In this document: piece by piece, positions 10,913 through 21,784 of the stretch
How the letters are laid out: the number at the start of each line of letters is the position of its first letter
Position numbering within the stretch: position 1 is the first letter of the stretch
Translations under genes and position numbers: made by a program
Origin: Agriotes lineatus
Lineage: Eukaryota > Arthropoda > Insecta > Coleoptera > Elateridae
Direction of reading: 5' to 3'
Length of the DNA stretch: 64,000 bases
NCBI GenBank assembly: GCA_940337035.1
Contig: CALNHX010002779.1
Location: 104,097-168,096, forward strand
The notes under the pieces: model-generated
Told to the model about the DNA's origin: nothing
Database searches by the model: none
What the model saw: the letters and a program-made list of their open reading frames with translations, nothing else

Positions 10913-11341
10913 CTTGTTTTTGCAAAGGTGCCTTGGTACCTTGTTGTTGGCACAGAATTTAGTTCGAAGTTTTGTTCATCGATTTTGAATTATCCGAAGC
11001 AGGATAGTTGGTTCGGATAACTGGACGTTTGTTCGTGGGGTTTCGTGGTATTGGATTTTCGTTTTGAACCATTGGTTATTTTGTAATTTGAATTTTTGTA
11101 TTAGAACCAATTGGTTGCTCGTGAATCGGACTGCACCCTAAGTTTGCGAACTCGTCCTTTGATATTTGATATTTGAATTTGATGATAGAAGTATGGAGGA
11201 TTGAGGATTTTTGATATTTGAGGTATGGAAGTTTGAGTTTTGACATTTTAATATTGATAATTGAACACTAACTAGTAGTGCTTTGAATATTTAGCCTTGT
11301 GTGATATTTCTTACATTGTGGGTTGTACTAGTACGATTAAC

Positions 11342-12712
11342 ATGGCGCGTTTACGAGGGGTATGGAAGAATGAGGTAGGTCGTCTTTATGAAGATGAACT
11401 CAAATATGAATTGACTAGTTTTGGGTTGCCTAGCGGTACGGTAGATGTTATGCGACAATCGTTGCGCAACTTATTGAAGAATAAGGCCGATAGAACTCTT
11501 TCGGTTCCTGAGTATACAGTCGATTTCGCGACGGATAGAGTAGCGATTGAACGTGGTCTGGTGGAATTGGAATCCGCTATTGCAAATTTTTCGGGGGACA
11601 CTTCTTCTACGACGTTTCGACGTATGTCGGCTCTGATGATGCATTTGTTACGGCGCTTGGATCGCGTTACGCCTGATGCTGACGCGGAAACGGTTGAGTT
11701 GAATGCACTTAAGTTGAGAGCGTGCACGGTTAAGGCAGAAATTGAGAGAGCTATTAAGAAGGGTGCTCGTCGACCCTCGATGGCTGCGTTGTTGGTACCT
11801 TCGACTAGTACGCCTATTCGACAATCGGTCGACGCTAATGCGGTTAGTACTTCTGAGTCGTCCGATGATGACACCGATGATCAATCATTTTCTCGTCCTT
11901 CGATTAAGTATGTACCTGTCTCTCGCTGGAATCTGACTTTTGATGGACGTTCGACTTCTTCGGTAAATTCCTTCTTGGAGCGTGTTGAGGAGATGCGCGT
12001 GGCTCGCAACGTTTCGACCTCGCAACTGTTTGCATCTGCAATCGATTTGTTTAGGGGTGATGCGTTATGTTGGTATCGGTCGGTCCGTGAAGATGTTCAC
12101 GATTGGGATAGCTTAGTGGCTCGTTTGAGACGTATGTTCCTGCCTGCCGATTATGATAAGAAGTTACTTCGGGAAATTGAGGAACGTTTGCAGGGTAGTG
12201 GGGAAAGGCCGATGTTGTATGTAGCTGCTATGCGGAACTTGTTTCACCGTTTGAGTGTAGTACCCCCAATGGCTGAACAGCTGACAACAATCGTAAATAA
12301 TCTACGACCTTCGTATTCTCGACATTTACTTTTCGCACCCCCAAATTCATTTGAAGAATTGAATTCAACTTTGGAACGTCTCGAACAGGCTGAAACTCGC
12401 GATAGACGTTTCGACCCTCGACCTCGTGCGGAACCTATGTTAGAACCGGACTTAGCTTGGAGGGCATCTACTCCTATTAGAAAGGAACAAGTTTATGAGG
12501 TTCATCCTGTATCGTCTAATGCACCTCAGTTTAATTGTTGGAATTGTTCGAAATCGGGCCATTCTTATAGAAATTGTCCTTTGCCTCTTCGGAAGAAGTG
12601 TTTTAGGTGTCATAGGCCAGATGTGACCTCTCGTACTTGCCCTAGTTGTTCTCGTTCTTCAACGTCGAACAAACCGACGTCATCGTCAAGTAAATCGCCT
12701 CCAAAAAACTAG
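11342..12712 (+). CDS. gag: Gag polyprotein of the Ty3/gypsy element
   Basis: Forms the virus-like particle and packages element RNA. The frame is open from 11297, but the first ATG is at 11342, giving about 456 residues beginning MARLRGVWKNEV. A Ser/Asp-rich linker (DDDTDD) lies near residues 165-185. About residues 195-330 match the capsid core of arthropod Ty3 Gag, which is also related to Arc: WNLTFDG, a FLERVEE helix, ALCWYRSV, a W...L...F block and RLQG. A CCHC zinc knuckle follows (C399, C402, H407, C412), then a second Cys cluster (CFRC...CPSC). The C-terminus is Ser/Lys-rich and ends in the slippery site at the TAG stop (12710-12712). The frame is intact. Confidence 0.92.
   Translation: MARLRGVWKNEVGRLYEDELKYELTSFGLPSGTVDVMRQSLRNLLKNKADRTLSVPEYTVDFATDRVAIERGLVELESAIANFSGDTSSTTFRRMSALMMHLLRRLDRVTPDADAETVELNALKLRACTVKAEIERAIKKGARRPSMAALLVPSTSTPIRQSVDANAVSTSESSDDDTDDQSFSRPSIKYVPVSRWNLTFDGRSTSSVNSFLERVEEMRVARNVSTSQLFASAIDLFRGDALCWYRSVREDVHDWDSLVARLRRMFLPADYDKKLLREIEERLQGSGERPMLYVAAMRNLFHRLSVVPPMAEQLTTIVNNLRPSYSRHLLFAPPNSFEELNSTLERLEQAETRDRRFDPRPRAEPMLEPDLAWRASTPIRKEQVYEVHPVSSNAPQFNCWNCSKSGHSYRNCPLPLRKKCFRCHRPDVTSRTCPSCSRSSTSNKPTSSSSKSPPKN
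12703..12709 (+). promoter_or_regulatory. -1 ribosomal frameshift site, A AAA AAC
   Basis: The heptamer A AAA AAC is in register with the gag codons (AAA at 12704-12706, AAC at 12707-12709) and directly precedes the gag stop TAG. The pol frame is open from 12694 and is the -1 frame relative to gag. This is the canonical X XXY YYZ arrangement for making a Gag-Pol fusion. I did not model the downstream stimulatory structure. Confidence 0.85.
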
Positions 12713-15700
12713 TTGCAGAGAGGTTACCTGGTCGAACAATCTCTCAAGTCTCTTCGTCTTCGACCAATTCGACTCGTGGAAACCCTTATAAAGTTATTTT
12801 GGATTATATTATAGCACATAGTGAAACTGACCAGAGACCTTATTTGGAAGTGTCTGTGTTTGGTGTCCCTATTCTAGGATTGTTGGATTCGGGCGCGTCG
12901 TCCACTATCGCTGGACAGCGTGGCTATCAAACTTTGATTAATTTAGGCCTTAAATTGGACAGGAATTTCGTCCAAAAGTGTCATGTCGCTAACGGGAAAT
13001 CGTGTGAATGTATAGGAAGTATTGCAACTCCTTTTTGTTTAATGGGAAAGTTGAGTGTTATCACAGTGTTGATTGTTCCTGATATTTCAGCAGAACTTAT
13101 ATTAGGTACCGATTTTTGGATTGCCATGGGAATTGTTCCTGATCTCAAGCGTAACGTTTGGCATTTTTCTTCGAATTCTGAATTGCCTGTTGTGTCTGCT
13201 ATTCAAGATGAATTTTGTTTGACCTCGGCACAACATAGTGAGTTAAAAGCGTTATTGGATGAGAAATTCGTTCCGTTAAGTGAAGGTTTGGGAAGTACCA
13301 CCGTGACTGAACATGATATTGTAGCTGATTCGCCTCCCATCAAGCAACGTTATTACCCGGTCTCGCCTTATAAACAACGTATTATAGATGAAGAACTGCG
13401 TAAGATGTTAGAGGATGATATCGTAGAGCCTTCTAAGAGCGCTTGGAGTTCACCCATCTTGTTGGTGCCCAAAAAGGATGGAACTCATCGTTTTTGCGTG
13501 GACTATCGTAAGTTGAATGCTGTGACTCGTAAGGACTCTTATCCCCTTCCCTTCATAGAAACGATTTTGAATCGCCTTCGAGACGCGAAGTTTCTTAGTT
13601 CGCTAGATATTAAGTCGGCATATTGGCAAGTTCCTATGAGTGAGCGTTCTAGGGAATTTACAGCTTTTACAGTCCCGGGGAGAGGTTTGTTCCAGTTCAA
13701 ACGGATGCCCTATGGATTAACTAATGCGCCTGCGACTTGGCAGAGGCTGATTGATCGAGCCCTTGGTGCAGATTTAGAACCGCATGTTTTGGTCTATTTG
13801 GACGATATCGTTATTGTCAGTTCCGACTTCGAAACTCATCTTCGTATTTTAGGTGAAGTCTTTGATCGCCTTCGTGCTACGGGGTTAACCGTTAGTAAGG
13901 CTAAATGTCAATTTTGTCGTTCGGAGTTACGCTATTTAGGTTATGTCGTGGATCGAGATGGATTGCGCGTGGATCCGAGTAAAGTTGATGCGATCGTGAA
14001 TATTCCTGTGCCTACGTCAGTAACTGAAGTGAGGTCCTTTTTAGGTATGGCGTCGTGGTACAGACGCTTTGTACCAAACTTTTCGACGGTTGTAGAACCA
14101 CTCACTCGCCTGACGAAGAAACGTGTTCCATTCGTGTGGACGGCGGAATGCGATGTTGCTTTTCGTTCGATCAAAGAACATTTGATTTCAGCACCTATTC
14201 TAAGTTGTCCAGATTTTTCCCGACCCTTTGTAGTTCAAACTGATGCTTCGGCGTATGGACTCGGAGCTGTCTTGACTCAGAATCTTGATGGAGAAGAAAA
14301 AGTTATTTGCTTCTTATCTAGGTCACTCACTCGTCCTGAGCGTAAATATACCACCACCGAGCGGGAATGCTTAGCAGTTATTTGGGCCGTGGAAAGGTTG
14401 CGTCAGTATTTGGAAGGTGTACACTTCACCATTGTTACGGATCATTTTTCGCTCCTGTGGTTGAATCGATTGAAAGACCCTTGTGGTAGACTTGGTAGAT
14501 GGGCTTTAAGATTGCAGCCCTTTGATTTTGATATTGTTCATAGGAAAGGGAAAGAGCATGTCGTTCCCGATTTTTTGTCTCGTTCTGTTCCAGTAGTTGA
14601 TCTTGTTGATACCCCTCATGAGTTTCATGACACCACCGATCCTTGGTATTTAGGTATGCTTCACAATGTTGCTGAGAACCCTCAAAAGTATCCTCGTTGG
14701 CGAATTGAAAACAACCTTTTGTTTAAGTATGGCCGTTGCCCAGTGCCAGAACTTGCGACGGAACAAGATTATTGGAAGGCTGTCGTGCCGAAGGATAAAC
14801 GATCCGAACTTCTTCGTCAACATCATGATGACGTTCGAGCTGGACATTTAGGTGGGTATAAAGTGTATTGGAAGTTGCACAATCGCTATATTTGGCCTGG
14901 AATGAAGAGTGATGTATTTCGTTATGTCAAGAGTTGTCGTATTTGTGCCGAGCAGAAACCCGAGCAGAAAGCTCCAGCTGGCTTAATGGGATCTCGACCC
15001 GACGTCACTCGACCCTGGCAGATGATTAGTCTGGACTTCGTTGGACCCTTGCCTCGTTCGACTCGCGGTTATGCGCACATTCTTGTCGTTTCAGACTACT
15101 TCAGCAAATATGTCTCTTTATTTCCAGTTAGATCCGCTACGGCTAAATCGCTTACTCGACATGTTGAGGAGGATATCTTTCTCGTTTTTGGTGTTCCTCA
15201 ATCCATAATTTGTGACAATGGTGTGCAAATGAAAAGTAGAGAATTTCGGGCTATGTGTGCCAAATACCATGTGAATGTTTGTTATACTCCACTGTATTAT
15301 CCTCGTGCCGATCCTGTTGAGAGGGTCAATCGTGTTGTCAAAACCATGTTGGCATCGTACGTAAAGGAAAACCAACGTAAATGGGACTTGCATCTTTCTG
15401 CAGTTGGCTGTGCTATTCGAACAGCTAAGCATGAGACCACGGGATATAGCCCGTATTTTGTTAATTTTGGTAGAAATTATATAAGTACCGGCGACGAACA
15501 TCGTCAGCCTAGAGATATCACTGACCCAGCAGAACAGCCTGTTGATGCTGATCAACGTCGGCAAGGCTTTCGTCGGATGTTCGAACGAGTTCGAACTCGA
15601 CTGCAGCAAGCCCATGAGCGTGGTAAGCGCACTTACGATCTGCGGCGTCGTCCCGTCGACTATCATATAGGCCAATTGGTTTGGCGCAGGAATAAGGTTT

Positions 15701-15876
15701 TGTCGAGTGCCGTGGACTATATTAATGCTAAGCTCGCTCCCAGATTTGTAGGTCCTTTTAAGATTCGTCGTAAGGTTGGTTATTGTTCCTATGAACTGGA
15801 AGACGATTTTGGCAATCGAAAAGGTGTTTGGCATGTGCAGGATTTGAAGCCTTCACATTTGGACGTGGACTTGTAA
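12709..15876 (+). CDS. pol: Pol polyprotein of the Ty3/gypsy element (PR-RT-RH-IN)
   Basis: Made as a -1 frameshift extension of Gag; there is no ATG at its beginning. Positions below count from 12799. Aspartic protease: LLDSGAS (D30). Reverse transcriptase: LVPKKDG, SLDIKSAYWQ (D270), RMPYGLTNAP, YLDD (333-336). RNase H: QTDASAYG (D472), E521-E523 region, VTDH (D548). Integrase: zinc site H676/H683/C713/C716, catalytic D746 (SLDFVGP), D806 (CDNG) and E841 (PVERVNR), then a GPF module near 985. About 1,055 residues follow the shift site with no internal stop, and all catalytic residues are present. It copies element RNA to DNA and inserts it; the 4-bp target duplication fits. Confidence 0.95.
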   Translation, partial: LVAERLPGRTISQVSSSSTNSTRGNPYKVILDYIIAHSETDQRPYLEVSVFGVPILGLLDSGASSTIAGQRGYQTLINLGLKLDRNFVQKCHVANGKSCECIGSIATPFCLMGKLSVITVLIVPDISAELILGTDFWIAMGIVPDLKRNVWHFSSNSELPVVSAIQDEFCLTSAQHSELKALLDEKFVPLSEGLGSTTVTEHDIVADSPPIKQRYYPVSPYKQRIIDEELRKMLEDDIVEPSKSAWSSPILLVPKKDGTHRFCVDYRKLNAVTRKDSYPLPFIETILNRLRDAKFLSSLDIKSAYWQVPMSERSREFTAFTVPGRGLFQFKRMPYGLTNAPATWQRLIDRALGADLEPHVLVYLDDIVIVSSDFETHLRILGEVFDRLRATGLTVSKAKCQFCRSELRYLGYVVDRDGLRVDPSKVDAIVNIPVPTSVTEVRSFLGMASWYRRFVPNFSTVVEPLTRLTKKRVPFVWTAECDVAFRSIKEHLISAPILSCPDFSRPFVVQTDASAYGLGAVLTQNLDGEEKVICFLSRSLTRPERKYTTTERECLAVIWAVERLRQYLEGVHFTIVTDHFSLLWLNRLKDPCGRLGRWALRLQPFDFDIVHRKGKEHVVPDFLSRSVPVVDLVDTPHEFHDTTDPWYLGMLHNVAENPQKYPRWRIENNLLFKYGRCPVPELATEQDYWKAVVPKDKRSELLRQHHDDVRAGHLGGYKVYWKLHNRYIWPGMKSDVFRYVKSCRICAEQKPEQKAPAGLMGSRPDVTRPWQMISLDFVGPLPRSTRGYAHILVVSDYFSKYVSLFPVRSATAKSLTRHVEEDIFLVFGVPQSIICDNGVQMKSREFRAMCAKYHVNVCYTPLYYPRADPVERVNRVVKTMLASYVKENQRKWDLHLSAVGCAIRTAKHETTGYSPYFVNFGRNYISTGDEHRQPRDITDPAEQPVDADQRRQGFRRMFERVRTRLQQAHERGKRTYDLRRRPVDYHIGQLVWRRNKVLSSAVDYINAKLAPRFVGPFKIRRKVGYCSYELEDDFGNRKGVWHVQDLKPSHLDVDL

Positions 15877-17392
15877 TGTTGACAATCGTTGATTCGGGGT
15901 GCCACCTCCATCCCTGGGCAGACCTAGTTCAGTGCCGTAGTAAGCCCTAAAGCAATTTTCCTTTCGGCAGTTCTCCCTTCTTTCCTCTTGCTTTATCTTG
16001 GTTCGCAGTGGTCTTGTGTCGTCTCTTTAACTTCCTCTCGGCTTTGATTCTTATCTTTCTCTTCATTATTTCATTTTGTCAAGTAGGTTACTTGTATATA
16101 GTAATTCTAAGGTGGGGCGGGTGGATTTTACTGGGGCGGGTAACTTATAAGTTAGGTTAGTTGTCTTCTTGGTTTTTTTTGCGACCAGTGTCGCTGGCGT
16201 CGAGGTAGTTTTCTTGGTTGGATGGGTAATTGTGGTTTCGGTTGGTAGATTCGACAACTGTCCTCATCGGCGCTTTTTGTCATCGTAGCGACGAGGTGGT
16301 TGATCCCTGTCTTATCGGCGAACTGACTGGATTCCAGCGGTGCTGTCGTTGGAATGATTGAGAAGGCTTTTTCATTTGTTCTTTTGTGAACGTTCTTGTA
16401 GATAGTAATTCTAAGGTGGGGCGGGTGGATTTTACTGGGGCGGGTAACTTGTAATCTAGGTTAGGCGTCGTCTTGGCCGTTTTCGCGACTGGTGTTGTTG
16501 GTGTTGAGTTGGCTTTGCTGTTAGGATGGGTACTTTTGTGTTAGAGTAGTAGTGAGCGTTGACAACTTTCCTCATCGGCGCTTTTGTCATCGTAGCGACG
16601 AGGTAGTTGATCCCTATCCTATTGGTGGACCAGCTGGATTTCAGCAGCGCTGTCGTTGGAGCGATCAAGGAGGCTTTTTCTTTTCTTTGTATTATTGTGT
16701 AGGTACCGTGTGTAAATACACTCTATTATTCGGCTGCTTGGCTTCTCAGCGCGTCTGAGTGTGTTTTGGTTTGACAACGCTTAGGGGGTTCTATGTGACT
16801 GTGAGAGTCGCTTCTGTTTCAGGATCCTACCGCCTTCGCGGGCCGACGGGATCAGTGTAGTCGTGTTGGGCTGTATATCGTTCGCAGTCAGCAGCGCATT
16901 GGTCTATACACTTGTGTGGATTTATGGCTGTCTACGAAAAACACCAGTATTTCGAGTTGTGGAGTCATTGCCAGTCTTGTCTGTTTAGTTTTCTAAGTTG
17001 TTCATATTTGGGGTGTTACAGTTACACCTTTGTTCTTGTTGGATCGAGTCATGACGATGTAAGGTTTTGGGACCGCGTGTTGTAGTTGGGTTGTCGATGG
17101 ATCTGCTTGTGGATACCGTAATTCATACGGGATGTAGACTCTCAACTAATTGGATTATGGGATTTCTCCTTGTTGTAGAGAATTCCATTGCGCCGTTGTG
17201 CGGATTAAATAGCACAGTGTTCCATAATTCACTGACTCATTTTGCCTCGTTAGTTTGGTGATAGGCATCCTTCTGGTGTACTCTGATCCCGAGTATGGTT
17301 CTGTATATATTAGTGGGAGTATTCCTTTTCTTTTTTTATTACATTTAAGTTGTAAGGTGTAAAATTGTGGGAATTTTCCACCTTATCGAAGT
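15877..17392 (+). other. Long post-pol region with a 304-bp tandem duplication
   Basis: There is 1.5 kb between the pol stop and the polypurine tract, with no env-like frame. Bases 16091-16394 are repeated with divergence at 16395 to about 16687: both copies begin CTTGTA.ATAGTAATTCTAA, share GGTGGGGCGGGTGGATTTTA, and end in a (CCTCATCGGCGC...GACGAGGT..TTGATCCCT...GGCTTTTTC) block. The role is unknown; packaging or RNA export are guesses. Confidence 0.75.
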
Positions 17393-17402
17393 AGAAGGGG
17401 AG
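17393..17402 (+). other. Polypurine tract of the Ty3/gypsy element
   Basis: AGAAGGGGAG one base before the 3' LTR, the expected primer for plus-strand DNA. Confidence 0.85.
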
Positions 17403-17403
17403 T

Positions 17404-19302
17404 TGTTACGTCCCAATTTTTAAGTAGCTTCGAGCGCCTGATTTTAGGCAATACTTAGTGCTCGGTTAGCCGAGTTGCCTGTAATGTCATTGTAGATTTC
17501 GGTCCTCAAGCTCTCGCATCTTGAGAGAGGTGGCGCGCAATGTAACGATTTTTGAATCGAACCTTGTTCATTTTAGTCGCTAGTGTATGATCCTTGAGAT
17601 CGACCCGATTCGTCAATTTTGACGTAAGAAATTCTCTGATTGGCTAGTTGCTAGAGGCCATGTTAACGTTTATCGATTTTTGGCAAACAATTGAATCGAC
17701 TTGGTTTGGCGTCCATTATGGGATGTAATTGTACCCGCTTCGTCTTGTGCTAATTGTTGAGTTTTTGGCCGATGTTCGCCCATTCCTGGGAAATGTAGTT
17801 TGTGCAGAAGTCCTCAGGGACCATAGCGCTAGATGCTTGTGTGCGAAATTCTGTTTAATCCTTGGGGACTTCTTCTACTTCGACTTCTATTTGTTTTCTG
17901 CTGGACCAGATTTTAGCAGCGACCTCGCTGAAACCTGCTTGATGTTGTCTCGAATTTGTGCAATGTTTTCTTGGTGAGGTTAAAACCACGTGTTTGTCCC
18001 ACCGTGCGGATCTCTGGGGCCCAGGCTGAGCAATTCACCTGCAGGACTCCACCGATTGGAGCCTTCCACCCAAAGGGACTCCATTTAATTCTCCGCTGGA
18101 GGTTTGAAGAACCATCGAACCAGGTGTTGTACGATTTCTTGTCAATTGTATTTCTGTTCATTAATTGCGTCGTTGCTGCCATGAATTGAAATGCAGCTAT
18201 TATGCTTTGTCAACGTAGAAAATATTTATGGGTTTTATTTGGGGAAATGCTCACGAGGACAATGTCCCGTCATTTTCATTAATTTAAATTAATTAAACTG
18301 CGATCAGTGCCACTTCGTTTCCTTTGCAACTCGTTGCGGTTGCATTTCATTTGCTTTGTTTTAGTTGTAACCTAATAAAACATTCAGTTATGTTGTAAAT
18401 TTAGCTTAAGACAGATTAGCTTTCATAGATTACGGGCTAGCTGTATTTGTATGTAATTTATTAACTTTATTGCAGAGGTTAATTTGTTAACTTGTCATTA
18501 TTGAGGGTAGATTGTGGCTAAAGAGCCGTTCACGGTAGCCTTATAATTTGTATTTGAGCTTTGTCAGGAGCATAATTCAAGCCATTGCTCTAAGTGGTCA
18601 TTATGATAACATGATGTGTTTGACATAGAAACCGCAGCGCCTGTATGATCATACAACCGTAACAGCGGGCTTCAACCCTTAGAAATCTTGACGTAACCCT
18701 AAAACCATAAGCTAACATTCGGGGTTTTAGTTAGCCTTTTTGCTTGCATAGCTCTAGTTTCGGCGTACCCTGCCTCACAGGATGCGGCCGAATTGTTGTG
18801 CCTTTGTTGCCACTTTGGCAGCAATTTATTTTCAATAGTTGCGTTTGACTATAATTGAAGTTAATAAGTAAATTCTAAATAGGGCTTTAAATTTCATTTG
18901 TCTTTGGTTTACAAATCTGATCTTAAACCTCATGTATATTGTGTGGAATGTATTGAACCCATTGTTGGTATTATATGTGTAAATATGTACCCTGTCTTTT
19001 GATTGCTACTGCGTCGAATCTCTGGTTTCTTTAATAAGCACTTTAGGTTCGCCGTTACACGTTCCAACGGGGAGTATTAATACGAGCTGCAACGGCGTGG
19101 CGCCCTAGGATCCTGGAATCACAGGTAATTCGTACTTTCGAACCCTCCCTATCTGCGGCTGAGCGGTCGCGAGCGTAAACTCCCTAGCTACCCCTATTTG
19201 GTGGCAGAGGTTCTGGAGCAGTAGTAGCGCAGAGGGGCATTTTGTTGTAACGCATTGTTGGCCGTTATTTGTTGTGTCGTATAGTAGTTTAAGGGGGTAA
19301 CA
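17404..19302 (+). repeat. 3' LTR of the Ty3/gypsy element
   Basis: 1,899 bp, same as 8994-10892 with no difference seen by eye at a constant offset of 8,410. It is followed by the target duplication AATT. Confidence 0.95.
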
Positions 19303-20674
19303 AATTGAGAAACAAATAACGGTTGCTTACTAATTATTAAATTACTATTATTTAGGAATATATAATAAGTAACCTCCATAATGAACGTGATTCAACAAAC
19401 TATGCAATTTCAAATGCAACCGGAGGGTGATGGCTGAGACCTCAAGTACGAAAATAAGTTAGATAAAATACCCCTGATTTGTAACTCATTAACGACATGC
19501 GTCGGAGAAGTCGTAATCGAGCCAGCTTGTATACGTACTACTAGGTGGTATGGTTTTTCCCAGTGTGTGATGAGTAGCCCAACAGCCGCGGGGTACCAAC
19601 CGACGGCTTCTTCAATTATTCTTCTTAACATAGAATTTCAGCTAAAACCGCGTAGTATTTGTGGATACACTGCGACTTTCACTCTGATGAAGGTGCGTCT
19701 TTCCCTCTGATGATGCACACACTGCAACGAGGCCAAATATGCCCAAGTATCCTTTTTCTGAAGGTACTCAAATAGCACGAGCCACCAAAAAGCATGCCAT
19801 GGTGCGGATTCTTGCTCGAGTTCACAAGCTACAACGCACGTTAAGCCAGAGAATGCTGGGTGTTTATCCACAAATACTACGCTGTCTTAGCCGAAATTTT
19901 ATGTTCTGAAGAATAATTTGAGTTACCGCGAAAACCTCAAACAGTATATAGGCTTCTTCAACATTCGAAGATTTGCGGTAGATTAAGTTACGAATATTAA
20001 GGGATTATTTAGAAAAAGAGCCTGAGATTTTTATCAGCCAGCAGGTGGTTTTAGTTCTAAAATTCACCAAATCATAAACGTTTACATAGTAAACGTCAGC
20101 AAGAGGAGCTCCAAAAATGCATCTTACAGCATCGAACGTACAGTTAAGACACAAAAATATCCAAAAATGAGAACCATAAGTAGCTACATTGTGCAGTATT
20201 TGCGGAAAGCTTCCAAAAAAGGAATGTCAATTGCAAAACACAGAAATAACGTTAAAACATACAAGAAACAAGAGACGAGAAGTTCGGAATAACTCCCAGG
20301 GCACAGAAATAAAACCCGTGTATGGGCACCTCTGTGTCCATACGGTTCCCAAATTATTCAGAATTTTGGATTGGCTGATCTACCCAACAGCTAGCATTGC
20401 ATATTTTGATAGCACTTTTTGTGTACGAATATCCAAGTTTTGGTTAAACAATACCATACTATATCCAGGTTTTCTACTTAAGAATGAGATTAGTAATACA
20501 GTTACTTTTATTGAATTGCTGTGGTACCTAGTTTTAATTAGTTGTTTGCTATATGATACGATTGTTACTAGCCTGTTGAATAATTAAGAACAGTACTATT
20601 AAAAAGTGAAAAAAACTGATAATTTTTTATTTGAAGCTAAAACATCTAAATTAATGTTAAGAATTAACACTTAC
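19303..20674. other. Spacer with a MITE at 19634-19900
   Basis: The MITE has inverted ends of about 35 bp (TTTCAGCTAAAACCGCGTAG at 19636 against the end CTACGCTGTCTTAGCCGAAA near 19896) and is ~265 bp long. The rest is unassigned; open frames such as 20189-20587 start with non-ATG codons and match nothing I know. If the receptor gene at 20675 is intact, this stretch is its intron. Confidence 0.55.
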
Positions 20675-21784
20675 CCATAGAATTCTTGAACCAGGCATGT
20701 GTGGGTATCTATATCTTTCACATTTGCCAATCAAACAAAAGGATATCGCCACAGCCATGCCCACAGAAACATAACTAATCCATAAAATTCCATCCAATGG
20801 TTCTAAAAAGCTTAGGAATTCATTCCACGAGTTTGCATTTGATGAAAAGAATAAAGCACTGTAGCCTTCATATAAAAACATAGTGGTAAATGTAGCAAAT
20901 CTGCTTCTTTCGGCTGTAACAGTGAGTGCTCCTATGTTAATATCAAATAATCCCATACCTGTTCGATTTACTACAGCTACAAAATCGTCTGTATGGGAAA
21001 TGAGAATGATTGTGAAATTGAGTTTTCTTGCCAATATACTAAGCAACTGGTTATCGATTCCTTTCCCAAGTAAGCACCGCGTGTAGTTCTTGTTTTCTAC
21101 TAAAATTTGCCCGTCTTGCTTTTCGCAAGAAGCAAGCGGAAAATAATTTCCTGAAATAACTCTAAAGGAATGCGAATAAAAGTACGCAAAATTTCTCGCT
21201 TGCAAATATCCTTTTATCTTCGAGTCGTTAAGGTATATTTCATCAATTCTTCCATCTTGATTTCCGCAAAAATAACAAACTCTATAGATGTGGAGAGCGT
21301 CATCGTAACTAAGAACAATTATGTTTCCAAACAACTCCAGTCCTGCCATTTTCATCAAATCCGTTCTAAGGCTTTGATCTCGCAATATAAAATACACCAC
21401 ATCACTTCTTCCTGCATTTTGTATTTGTCGTGAATAAAGGGTAAAATCAAATGGTTGATCTAGGACTACAACGTGCAGTAGTCTTTTGCTGAGTCCCCTT
21501 CTTAACTTGTGCTTGCCTACGTCATAGTTGCTTAGAATAATAGCAGACGCCTTTGTGAAGTGAAGCGTTTGAACCACTCCGTCTACCAAGTGCATTGCCT
21601 TATTGTCAAAATGAAAATGGATATCGTATTCGGGATAAAACTTAATTAGTACTATTAGGTGATTTATGAATCTGTCCATAGTATCGGCGTCTGCATTGTT
21701 GCTAAACGAATGATAATTACTTGCATTGATCGTGCACCAGTTGAGTTGTACAACTAGTATAGCAAAATGTGCCTTCATAAGCAT
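20675..21784 (-). CDS. Ionotropic receptor (IR) family, first exon
   Basis: Variant ionotropic glutamate receptor acting in chemosensory neuron membranes. The 370 coding residues start with a signal peptide (about 1-22, MLMKAHFAILVVQLN...; ATG at 21784, or 21778), followed by an amino-terminal region. The ligand-binding lobe S1 follows from about 207 (FRVISGNYFPLASC, then DNQLLSILARKLNF and DINIGALTVTAERSRF at about 281-296). The first membrane helix is at about 332-354 (GILWISYVSVGMAVAISF). The frame ends at a GTAAGTG splice donor (GT at 20674-20673), exactly in phase 0, so pore, S2 and the last helix must be in later exons to the left. I could not find these by eye in the window. No stop or frameshift lies in the exon. 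The particular subfamily is not assigned. Confidence 0.85.

Larger units (their letters stand above)
8994..19302 (+). mobile_element. Complete Ty3/gypsy LTR retrotransposon
   Basis: A 10,309-bp element: LTR, primer-binding site, gag, -1 frameshift, pol (protease, reverse transcriptase, RNase H, integrase), a long untranslated tail, polypurine tract, LTR. It is flanked by the 4-bp direct repeat AATT (8990-8993 and 19303-19306). I see no difference between the two 1,899-bp LTRs, and both coding frames are open, so insertion is recent and the copy may be active. The order RT-RNase H-integrase, the CCHC gag and the GPF-containing integrase tail place it in Ty3/gypsy (Metaviridae); no envelope frame follows pol. 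It lies to the left of the minus-strand receptor exon and could sit in that gene's intron. Confidence 0.95.

Noticed and set aside
15118..15834. 238-codon open frame on the minus strand inside pol, and 11386-11874 inside gag
   Set aside because: Antisense shadows of intact retrotransposon genes, with no family motif.
15877..17392. env-like third gene of an errantivirus
   Set aside because: No frame longer than about 70 codons and no transmembrane or signal features.
20189..20587. 132-codon plus-strand frame beside the receptor exon
   Set aside because: Starts with a non-ATG codon, has no motif, and lies where the receptor intron should be.
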